Assembly (NCBI GenBank): GCA_902766515.1
Contig: CACXEB010000280.1
Span: 1 to 5,105 of the forward strand
DNA length: 5,105 bases
From: an uncultured Eubacteriales bacterium
Lineage (GTDB): Bacteria; Bacillota_A; Clostridia; Christensenellales; Aristaeellaceae
Direction: 5' to 3'
The notes beneath the pieces were generated by a model. That model was not told where the DNA came from and ran no database searches. It saw only the letters and a program-made list of their open reading frames with translations. Shown one piece after another: positions 1 to 4,821 of the stretch. Position 1 is the stretch's first letter. Each line of letters opens with the position of its first letter. The position numbers were made by a program, and so were the translations under genes.

Positions 1-112
1 ACGCACCGCGGACGCAAGCGTCTCGCGCACCGCGCACGAGAGGCGGCGCTACGTCGACCGCAGTGCAGCGCAGCTGGGGCGAAAAAGGCGCTTGCAGATG
101 GATATGGGTTAG
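1..112 (+). CDS. Possible 3' end of a plus-strand gene, unrecognised (weak)
   Basis: From base 2 an open frame runs in from the left edge and ends at a TAG at 110-112, giving 36 visible residues that end in LGRKRRLQMDMG. Almost every codon ends in G or C, as expected for a real gene in a GC-rich genome, and the residue composition is ordinary. The adjacent plus frame stays open to a TAA at 127-129 (ending KKALADGYGLDGKQY) but is extremely arginine-rich before that, so it is less convincing. No motif is recognisable in either frame. If real, this gene would converge on the terminator at 276-322. The first ~80 bases are richer in GC than the rest, so non-coding DNA or a contig-end artefact are alternatives. 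Confidence 0.2.
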   Translation, partial: RTADASVSRTAHERRRYVDRSAAQLGRKRRLQMDMG

Positions 113-275
113 ACGGAAAGCAGTATTAAGTCACGGCTTCTGTAAACACCGCTTTGAAATCCTGAACGGCGGGAAACCGGATGGTCCTTTTGAGGATCAC
201 CGGGGGTTATGTCCGGGTTTCGGGGCGGTGCGCCTTATCCATACCAATCAGGGGCTGCTGTGCAGCCCCGACAAC
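113..275. other. Intergenic stretch without a recognisable gene
   Basis: This stretch lies downstream of the minus-strand esterase gene and its terminator. I see no start codon with a ribosome binding site and no good -10/-35 pair on either strand. The only clear structure is a perfect 8-bp hairpin, GGGGCTGC/GCAGCCCC with loop TGT, at 251-269, just beyond the T-tract of the minus-strand terminator. The plus-strand frames crossing this region run antisense into the esterase gene and look like shadows. Confidence 0.5.
251..269. repeat. Perfect 8-bp hairpin next to the terminator
   Basis: GGGGCTGC (251-258) and GCAGCCCC (262-269) are perfect inverted repeats around a 3-base loop. On the minus strand the hairpin follows the T8 tract of the terminator by six bases. 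On the plus strand it is followed by GACAACA and an A-tract, so it lacks the U-tract needed for intrinsic termination in either direction. It could act as a secondary 3' structure in read-through transcripts or as a boundary element. Confidence 0.5.
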
Positions 276-322
276 AAAAAAAAGCGGCGCTTTCCGCCAC
301 CGGGAGGTGGGAAAAGCGCCGC
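276..322 (-). terminator. Rho-independent terminator after the BD-FAE-like esterase gene
   Basis: On the minus strand a long hairpin is followed directly by eight T residues (A-tract at 276-283 on the plus strand). The outer stem is 10 bp, GCGGCGCTTT (284-293) pairing with AAAGCGCCGC (313-322). A small internal loop separates it from a 5-bp inner stem, CCACC (297-301) with GGTGG (306-310), closed by a GGGA tetraloop. It starts 32 bases past the esterase stop codon at 355-357, so it very likely ends that transcript. Confidence 0.9.
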
Positions 323-354
323 CGGGTATCAAGTTGTTTTCCGCACAGCCTTTA

Positions 355-1524
355 TCAGAAGTGCACGGGTTTCAGGCCGAAATAGATGCTCAGGAACTCG
401 TCGAAAGCGTCCATCGCGAACGCGGCAGCAGTCGTACCCTGATCGGTAAAGGCGCGGACACCGGTCAGCGCGAAGCCGTGGGGCGCTTCCGCAGCGATGT
501 AGGCACCCATGGTCCACTTGAGTTCACGGGCCTGCTTGATCAGCTCAATGGTCTGGGGCCAGAGGCCGTCGTCATTGGTGCCGACCGTGATGAACAGGGC
601 GGGCATGTTGGGGTTCTCGCTGGCATAGCCGTCCTTCGGGGCGCCGTAGAAGATGCCGGCAACCTTGTAGTCGGAATTGATCTTGTCAATGTCGTCGCAT
701 ACATAGGTGGGATAGATGCTGTCGGGCGTAATATCGCCGTAGCAGGTGTTCATCTGGAAGCACACGGTGGAGCCGCCGCCGGAGTAGCCGACCGTCGCAA
801 TGTTGTCAATCGCGCCGATGCCCTTTTCTTCCGCATAGTAGCGCAGGTAGCGGACCGCGCGCTGCAGGTCGATGGAGCTGTCGATCTGGGCGAAAGGCTC
901 GACGCGGCGCTGCAGGATGAAGGCGTTGTAGCCATGCTGGTTCAGCATGATCGCGGAGGCATCGCCCTCGTAGTCATGGCAGCGCTGGTTGTAACCGCCA
1001 CCGGCGACCACAATGACGTTGCCCTTGACCTGGCTCTGGTCTTCCACCATGTAGGGAACCAGGAACGGCACGAATCCGGCCTCGTCAAACTTGTGGGAGA
1101 AGTCCATCTCAGCCACGCCGTCTTCCTGGGCCATGCCTTCGGGGGTGCCGTCACGCCAGATATACCAGCACACAGACTCAGGATCTTCGACTTTCTGCAC
1201 CAGGGCTTCACGCAGGGTGCGCAGCTTGTCGACCACTTCCTGGCCGCCGGCGGCTACCTGCTCGCCATACTTGTTGAAGATGCCTTCGTCGGCCGCTTCG
1301 ATGGGTTTGCCGGATTTGTCGAAGCTCCAGGCGATCTGGAACCAGTAATGCTCATAAGCGTTCCAGGTGTCGAACTCATAGGCCGCACCGCGGCTGGTGA
1401 TGTAGCGGGCAAGGTGCATTTCCTCGTCGTAGGCCTTCTGCAGGTCGCTCTTCTCCTCCGCGAACGCGGAGACGCAGGCCAGCGCCATCATCAGCGCCAG
1501 GACCAGGCAAAGCAATTTCTTCAT
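355..1524 (-). CDS. Secreted alpha/beta hydrolase, acetylesterase / BD-FAE-like
   Basis: The 389-residue product is a probable exported serine esterase. Residues 1-22 form a type I signal peptide (MKK, hydrophobic core, cleavage predicted after AFA, before EE). The catalytic domain starts near residue 165. VVAGGGY (172-178) fits the oxyanion-hole Gly-Gly-Gly-Tyr of BD-FAE and acetyl-xylan-esterase-like hydrolases; GYSGGG (246-251) is the nucleophile elbow with Ser248; Asp318 or Asp319 in GTNDDG is the likely acid; His349 in APHGF is the likely catalytic base. About 140 residues between the signal peptide and catalytic core (Trp/Tyr/Glu-rich) are not recognisable to me. Members of this fold remove acetyl or feruloyl groups from plant polysaccharides or other small esters; the substrate here is unknown. 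The ATG at 1524 is chosen over an upstream in-frame TTG at 1560 because AAGGAGGA ends 7 bases before it and the signal peptide starts there. It is monocistronic, with its own operator and promoter upstream and a terminator downstream. Confidence 0.9.
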   Translation of the reverse strand: MKKLLCLVLALMMALACVSAFAEEKSDLQKAYDEEMHLARYITSRGAAYEFDTWNAYEHYWFQIAWSFDKSGKPIEAADEGIFNKYGEQVAAGGQEVVDKLRTLREALVQKVEDPESVCWYIWRDGTPEGMAQEDGVAEMDFSHKFDEAGFVPFLVPYMVEDQSQVKGNVIVVAGGGYNQRCHDYEGDASAIMLNQHGYNAFILQRRVEPFAQIDSSIDLQRAVRYLRYYAEEKGIGAIDNIATVGYSGGGSTVCFQMNTCYGDITPDSIYPTYVCDDIDKINSDYKVAGIFYGAPKDGYASENPNMPALFITVGTNDDGLWPQTIELIKQARELKWTMGAYIAAEAPHGFALTGVRAFTDQGTTAAAFAMDAFDEFLSIYFGLKPVHF

Positions 1525-1531
1525 ACAGGGA

Positions 1532-1539
1532 TCCTCCTT
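1532..1539 (-). promoter_or_regulatory. Ribosome binding site of the BD-FAE-like esterase
   Basis: AAGGAGGA on the minus strand lies 7 bases before the ATG at 1524-1522. It decides the start codon, because the longer frame beginning with TTG at 1560 would include this Shine-Dalgarno sequence and place 12 charged residues ahead of the signal peptide. Confidence 0.85.
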
Positions 1540-1556
1540 CTTTTTTACGGAACGTT

Positions 1557-1576
1557 TCAATCGCTCCGCTGATTGA
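1557..1576 (-). promoter_or_regulatory. Leader hairpin with AGCGGAGC loop
   Basis: In the predicted 5' leader of the BD-FAE-like esterase, TCAATC and GATTGA form a 6-bp stem enclosing the 8-base loop AGCGGAGC (1563-1570). The same octamer occurs at 3452-3459 in the leader of the other esterase, at the same distance from the -10 (10 intervening bases) and nearly the same distance from the ATG. It may be part of a conserved initial transcribed region or an RNA-level element. The hairpin itself is weak. Confidence 0.4.
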
Positions 1577-1580
1577 CATT

Positions 1581-1589
1581 GTTATACCA
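1581..1589 (-). promoter_or_regulatory. Predicted extended -10 of the BD-FAE-like esterase promoter
   Basis: TGG followed by TATAAC on the minus strand matches an extended -10 (TGnTATAAT) with one mismatch. At 17 bp upstream the hexamer is CCCGGC, nothing like TTGACA, which suits an activator-dependent promoter. It sits exactly 32 bp downstream of the LytTR-like operator at 1619-1648, the same spacing as in the other esterase promoter. Predicted transcription would start about 50 bases before the ATG. Confidence 0.65.
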
Positions 1590-1592
1590 TTC

Positions 1593-1623
1593 TTCCGGAA
1601 AAAGCCGGGGCATTCCGGAAAAA
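1593..1623. repeat. Two 11-bp TTCCGGAAAAA direct repeats, 20 bp apart
   Basis: TTCCGGAAAAA occurs at 1593-1603 and again at 1613-1623, each containing the palindrome TTCCGGAA. The distal copy shares its A-tract with the proximal half of the operator. The repeats lie between operator and -10, where a second DNA-binding protein could act. They are absent from the other esterase promoter, so they are not part of the shared architecture. Confidence 0.55.
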
Positions 1624-1648
1624 CTGGGCAGATCCGCGTATAAACTGG
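1619..1648 (-). promoter_or_regulatory. LytTR-type operator (direct repeat pair) of the BD-FAE-like esterase
   Basis: On the minus strand CCAGTTTAT (1648-1640) and CCAGTTTTT (1627-1619) are direct repeats separated by 12 bp, so the GTT cores are exactly 21 bp (two helical turns) apart. This is the geometry of known LytTR-family operators such as the AgrA sites, whose half-site consensus is roughly [TA][AC][CA]GTTN[AG][TG]; these half-sites match it imperfectly (C at the first position, T instead of A/G in one). A near-identical pair lies upstream of the other esterase gene, and a LytTR regulator is encoded in the same window. Binding itself is inferred. Confidence 0.7.
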
Positions 1649-1650
1649 AC

Positions 1651-1690
1651 GGCCCGGCAGCGCCTGCCACGGGAAATGCGCTGCCGGGCC
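1651..1690 (-). terminator. 13-bp perfect hairpin after the tandem hydrolase gene
   Basis: GGCCCGGCAGCGC (1651-1663) and GCGCTGCCGGGCC (1678-1690) form a perfect 13-bp inverted repeat with a 14-base loop, starting 6 bases past the stop codon at 1697-1699. On the minus strand it is followed by GTCCAGTTTAT rather than a run of T, so it is an atypical terminator or a 3'-end stabilising structure. The operator of the next gene begins two bases beyond the stem. Confidence 0.6.
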
Positions 1691-1696
1691 TTTCCA

Positions 1697-3412
1697 TTAC
1701 TTCTCGTTGATGATGCCGCCGCCATAGACGATGGAACCGTCTTCCGCACGGGAGAACTGGGTCAGCCAGTCATACACGGAAGTCAGCAGGTCGAGGTTGC
1801 CGGTGTGGGGCATATCTTCGACGCTGGTGTAGCGCATCATCGGCACGCCCGCTTCATCCTCCCAGACATAGTTGTGGAAGCGGCCGGTCTTGTACTTGCC
1901 GTTATAGCTGTCCACGTCCTTCAGGCCCAGGTTTTCAGCAGAAGCCGTGATCCAGGCACGGATCTTTTCCGCGGACAGGGAAGCGTCGTCCATGTCCTTC
2001 TGGCCGAGGATCATATAACGGGGCGTCCGGAAGAGCGGCGCATCGGGCTGATAGGGGATGGACGCCGCGCCGCTGCCGGCGGAAGCGGCATACAGATCCG
2101 TATAGTAGCTCATGGCAAAGGACATCAGGCAGCCCATGGAGTGACCGTAGCTGTAGCAGCGGGCCGGATCAACGGGCAGGGTCGCCTTCAGGTGGGCAAT
2201 CATCTCAGTGATGAATTTCACATCGTCCCACTGGTCTTCCGCCTTCAGGTTGTTCCAGGTCGTGCCCTGGCCCCTGGCAGGATTAATGGAGCCGTTGGGG
2301 AACACCACAATGAAGCCGCGATCCTCCGCCAGGCGGATCAGCTGGGTGCGCTCGGCAAAATAGACGGCGTTCAGGCTGCCGCCATGGGTCACTACCAGCA
2401 GCGGCGCTTTGCCTTCCGCGGTTTCATGCAGGGTGGTGGGCACGTACTGCACCCAGAAACGGGTCACGCCGTCCACCTCAAGGGTCTCAATGGTCGCGCC
2501 CCAGTCTTCCAGGGTGCGGGCATAGCCCATCTTCGGGTCGCCGATGCCCACATTGCGGGTACCCAGCTTCAGGAAATCATAGGCAGCGGCAGCGCGGCCG
2601 GCATTCAGCTGAGCGGCGTCCTCCGCGATGGTCACGCGGACCTGACTCATGGGCTGGTCATCCAGCAGCAGATCATTGACCTGCTGGTTGGCAAAGTAAA
2701 TATAGTCTGCGTTCGCATTGGAGAAGGCTTCGTCCGTACAGCCGTTGTAGCCCTTGAACAGCTCCACCAGTTCAGCTTCCTTGTCCAAAGCGCTCACAAA
2801 CATCCAGACGGGCAGCTCAGTGGCGTTCTTGTTCCCGATGTCGGCCGCGCTCAGATCGATATCGCCGAACACGACCAGACCGGCCCACGCGCCGGGCAGC
2901 TGGTCTTCGACCGCTGTGGTGGTCAGGCTGGCGGCATCGCCGTAAGCCACCACATAGTTGCCGCCCTTGGACTTGGTGAAGTAGGTCTTGCTGGCCGCAG
3001 CCTTGAAGGTCGCAATGATCTGCGCATAGGTCGCGCCCTCCCTGCCCTGCTCATAAGCGCCGGCAGGATCCATGATCAGCACCAGCAGGTCGTGGGCATC
3101 CGCGATGGCAGCCCAGCCGCCTTCGTCCAGCACCTGTTCCGCCGTCATGCCGGAATCGGGAATGATGACCACCAGGGGCTGGGTCTGGTTGTAGTTCTCG
3201 CCGATGTACGCGACAGCGGTGTATTCCTTGTCGTCCGCCTTGACGGGCATGCGGTGAGCGCCGGGGAACACGGTCTTCATGTAGTCGCTCAGGTCGATCA
3301 GCTCGGGCCAGTTGACTTCGGTGGGGAAATCGGTGATTTCCACCCCGGCAAGCGCGCCGAACGGACAGACCAGCACCAGGCAGGCCAACAGACAGCACAG
3401 GAACTTCTTCAT
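1697..3412 (-). CDS. Secreted tandem alpha/beta hydrolase, PHB-depolymerase/feruloyl-esterase-like
   Basis: The 571-residue product starts with a signal peptide (MKKFL, cleavage predicted after ALA at residue 22). Residues ~285-555 form an esterase domain of the PHB depolymerase/LpqC/feruloyl-esterase type: FWVQYVPT, THGGS (342-346, oxyanion region), a WNN motif (386-388), the nucleophile elbow GHSMG with Ser425, a probable acid among Asp473, Asp475 and Asp476 in GQKDMDD, and His536 in MPHTGN. Residues ~60-250 echo the same fold (PLVVIIPDSG, LLVLIMDP, YVVAYGDAAS, LPVWMFVSALD), but the elbow reads AYGDAAS with Asp159 where the serine should be, so this half is probably non-catalytic. Likely role: extracellular ester hydrolysis, with the dead half perhaps binding substrate; the substrate is unknown. 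ATG 3412 is preferred to TTG 3418 because AAGGAGG lies 8 bases before it and MKK follows. Its promoter region parallels that of the neighbouring esterase. Confidence 0.88.
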   Translation of the reverse strand: MKKFLCCLLACLVLVCPFGALAGVEITDFPTEVNWPELIDLSDYMKTVFPGAHRMPVKADDKEYTAVAYIGENYNQTQPLVVIIPDSGMTAEQVLDEGGWAAIADAHDLLVLIMDPAGAYEQGREGATYAQIIATFKAAASKTYFTKSKGGNYVVAYGDAASLTTTAVEDQLPGAWAGLVVFGDIDLSAADIGNKNATELPVWMFVSALDKEAELVELFKGYNGCTDEAFSNANADYIYFANQQVNDLLLDDQPMSQVRVTIAEDAAQLNAGRAAAAYDFLKLGTRNVGIGDPKMGYARTLEDWGATIETLEVDGVTRFWVQYVPTTLHETAEGKAPLLVVTHGGSLNAVYFAERTQLIRLAEDRGFIVVFPNGSINPARGQGTTWNNLKAEDQWDDVKFITEMIAHLKATLPVDPARCYSYGHSMGCLMSFAMSYYTDLYAASAGSGAASIPYQPDAPLFRTPRYMILGQKDMDDASLSAEKIRAWITASAENLGLKDVDSYNGKYKTGRFHNYVWEDEAGVPMMRYTSVEDMPHTGNLDLLTSVYDWLTQFSRAEDGSIVYGGGIINEK

Positions 3413-3420
3413 AAACAATC

Positions 3421-3427
3421 CCTCCTT
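3421..3427 (-). promoter_or_regulatory. Ribosome binding site of the tandem hydrolase
   Basis: AAGGAGG on the minus strand ends 8 bases before the ATG at 3412-3410. This spacing supports that ATG over the in-frame TTG at 3418-3416, which would be only two bases from the Shine-Dalgarno sequence. Confidence 0.85.
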
Positions 3428-3436
3428 GCATTATTG

Positions 3437-3458
3437 GCAGAGCCGGGACCGGCTCCGC
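3437..3458 (-). promoter_or_regulatory. Stable leader hairpin of the tandem hydrolase
   Basis: In the predicted 5' leader, GCGGAGCCG (3458-3450) pairs with CGGCTCTGC (3445-3437) over 9 bp including one G-U pair, closed by a GTCC tetraloop. It lies 9 bases upstream of the AAGGAGG site and has no T-tract, so it is not a terminator. It includes most of the AGCGGAGC octamer shared with the other esterase leader. It may stabilise the 5' end or modulate translation. Confidence 0.55.
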
Positions 3459-3469
3459 TTGTTGATCCC

Positions 3470-3478
3470 TTTTTACCA
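3470..3478 (-). promoter_or_regulatory. Predicted extended -10 of the tandem hydrolase promoter
   Basis: TGG followed by TAAAAA on the minus strand is a poor match to TATAAT by itself. It is called because it occupies exactly the position of TGG-TATAAC in the other esterase promoter: 32 bp from the operator, 57 bp from the ATG (56 there), and with the AGCGGAGC octamer 10 bases downstream. No -35 hexamer is recognisable (GCCTGC at 17 bp). The promoter would be expected to need an activator. Confidence 0.5.
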
Positions 3479-3479
3479 C

Positions 3480-3500
3480 AAAAAAAGCGCCCGCAGGCGC
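3480..3500 (-). terminator. Intrinsic terminator of the kinase gene, inside the next promoter
   Basis: On the minus strand GCGCC (3500-3496), loop TGCG, and GGCGC (3491-3487) form a short GC-only stem followed by seven T residues (3486-3480). It starts 28 bases past the kinase stop codon and is the expected end of the regulator-kinase transcript. It lies between the operator at 3508-3537 and the -10 at 3470-3475 of the tandem hydrolase promoter. The stem is only 5 bp, so some read-through is plausible. Confidence 0.7.
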
Positions 3501-3507
3501 CGGAGGG

Positions 3508-3537
3508 AAAAACTGGGTGATATCCGGTTTAAACTGG
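3508..3537 (-). promoter_or_regulatory. LytTR-type operator of the tandem hydrolase, overlapping the kinase stop
   Basis: On the minus strand CCAGTTTAA (3537-3529) and CCAGTTTTT (3516-3508) are direct repeats with a 12-bp spacer, giving a 21-bp period. The proximal half-site is identical to that of the other esterase operator, the distal one differs by a single base, and both spacers contain GGAT. The distal repeat includes the kinase TAA stop codon (3531-3529). Arrangement and 32-bp distance to the -10 match the other esterase promoter exactly, which argues for binding by one regulator, most simply the LytTR protein encoded at 4818-5105. Confidence 0.7.
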
Positions 3538-4821
3538 ATGGATTGCAGGAACCATCACCTGGAGGGTGAACAGATTCTTTTCGGCGTCAATCTGCACCTT
3601 GCCGCCATATTTCTGCGCGCAGTAGCGGATGCTGGAAATCCCGATGCCGTGGTTGCCGCCGGCTGCTTTGGTGGATATGTACTGGCCGTTTTCGCATACG
3701 GGCTCAGTCAGATAACTGTTATCCACTCGCAGCACCCAGACGCCCCGCAGGACAGAGGTTTTGACGGACACCCATCGGCCGGAGGGATCCTCTATCTGCC
3801 TGGCTGCCTCGATGGCGTTTTCCAGCGCATTCCCGAATATGGAGCAAAGATCCATACCGTCCATAAAGCCGTAATCCACCCGGTCCAGGAAGTATTCAAG
3901 CCGCACGCCCGCGGCATCCGCCTGGGCCTTTTTTTCATTCAGGACAGCGTCCAGCACGGAGTTGCCGCTGTAGGCCACCCGCTCATGCTGCTCCACCTTG
4001 TTCAGCAGCGCCTGCATGTCTTTTCGGCTGATCCGGTCGTCAGCGCTTAGCGCGGACAGGTAATGATGGATATCATGGGTCAGGCGCCTGATCTCGCTGT
4101 CGTTGACCTCCTTCTCCCGCGCCCGGGAATAGGCCTCCCGCATGGCGGTCTCCAGCCGGGCGATATACCGCTCGTTGTTTTCCCTGGACAGGTTCACGAA
4201 AAACGTCGTGATCGACATCAGGGCGGCGAAACAGAGTGCGATATGCACGATGAGCAGGCTCCTGGCGCTTGCTTCCAGCAGCACGTCATTCCGCATGATG
4301 CCGAAATATATAGCCAACAAAAACAGGAAAGGACTGACCGCCAGGAGATGATGGATCGGGTTCAGCCGGGCGCGGCCATCCAGCCGTGACATGGCTTTTC
4401 TGCAGGCAAATACGCTGGCGCCCTTGATGATAAAGATGAGTCCCCTGAGCAGCCAGGCGTACCGGACGAATACATCATTCCCATACATCAGCCGCAGGGT
4501 GCCGTACAGCACGGACCGGCTCAGGTTGATCATGGCGGCAAAAACGCAGCTGTGCGCGGCCAGCGCACCGACCGACATCTCGCAGCACAGCAGAAAATAG
4601 CAGGAAAAACAGACCAGCATGATCAGCAGGTTGTACAGGTCGTTGCTGGCCCACATGTACTTGCAGAACACAAACAGCAGGCAGAAAGCGGCATCCTGCG
4701 CCCAGCGTACGCTGCGGGGCTGTTTCCGCCGGAAGGGCCTGGAATAGATCAGAAACAGCGTCGCTTCAAACAGGTAGCTGATCAGGGCGCCCCAGTTCAG
4801 GCTGAATCCGGCCATTCTCAC
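3529..4821 (-). CDS. Membrane GHKL sensor histidine kinase, AgrC-like
   Basis: The 430-residue protein has an N-terminal membrane domain and a cytoplasmic kinase core. Hydrophobic segments lie near residues 9-26, 43-58, 62-80, 85-105, 118-140, 157-176 and 187-209, so six or seven spans. A charged helix (211-245) follows. The H-box RRLTHDIHHYL has His249 as probable phospho-acceptor. The N-box GNALENAIEAA (330-340) has Asn331 and Asn335 for Mg-ATP, and the G-box GGNHGIGISSI (388-398) completes a GHKL ATPase domain of the kind found in AgrC/ComD-type kinases (HPK10). It would sense a signal at the membrane and phosphorylate the neighbouring regulator. The ligand is unknown; many relatives sense peptides, but no peptide gene is visible. 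The GTG at 4821 overlaps the regulator's TGA and follows GGGAGG by 5 bases; an ATG at 4815 with 11-base spacing is the alternative. It is transcribed after the regulator, and the pair ends at the terminator at 3480-3500. Confidence 0.9.
   Translation of the reverse strand: MRMAGFSLNWGALISYLFEATLFLIYSRPFRRKQPRSVRWAQDAAFCLLFVFCKYMWASNDLYNLLIMLVCFSCYFLLCCEMSVGALAAHSCVFAAMINLSRSVLYGTLRLMYGNDVFVRYAWLLRGLIFIIKGASVFACRKAMSRLDGRARLNPIHHLLAVSPFLFLLAIYFGIMRNDVLLEASARSLLIVHIALCFAALMSITTFFVNLSRENNERYIARLETAMREAYSRAREKEVNDSEIRRLTHDIHHYLSALSADDRISRKDMQALLNKVEQHERVAYSGNSVLDAVLNEKKAQADAAGVRLEYFLDRVDYGFMDGMDLCSIFGNALENAIEAARQIEDPSGRWVSVKTSVLRGVWVLRVDNSYLTEPVCENGQYISTKAAGGNHGIGISSIRYCAQKYGGKVQIDAEKNLFTLQVMVPAIHPV

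Noticed and set aside
355..1524. Lipoprotein signal (Cys17 of the esterase or Cys16 of the tandem hydrolase)
   Set aside because: The residues before these cysteines (ALA-C and VLV-C) do not fit a lipobox well, whereas AFA and ALA at residue 22 are good type I signal peptidase sites.
181..1572. 463-codon plus-strand open frame opposite the BD-FAE-like esterase
   Set aside because: Its codons are exactly in register with the minus-strand gene, so it stays open only because that gene avoids TTA, CTA and TCA codons. It runs through the minus-strand terminator, has no ribosome binding site and no recognisable protein motif.
1376..1579. 67-codon minus-strand frame starting with ATG at 1579, overlapping the esterase start
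   Set aside because: It overlaps the predicted -10/leader and reads the esterase signal peptide in another frame. It has no Shine-Dalgarno sequence of its own, so it is not a credible leader peptide or signal peptide gene.
1676..3520. 614-codon plus-strand open frame opposite the tandem hydrolase
   Set aside because: Again codon-aligned antisense to a gene with a signal peptide and catalytic motifs. Its translation is Gly/His/Val-rich without domain features, and it crosses both intergenic regulatory regions.
3517..4050. Plus-strand open frame opposite the kinase C-terminus
   Set aside because: It is the in-register antisense of the GHKL domain, whose H-, N- and G-boxes are clear on the minus strand.
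3529..4821. Third LytTR-type operator inside the kinase gene (for example CCCCAGTTCAG near 4787-4797)
   Set aside because: Only single CCAGTT-like words were found elsewhere, for example near 1753-1761, 3308-3316 and 4787-4797, and none has a partner at 21 bp.
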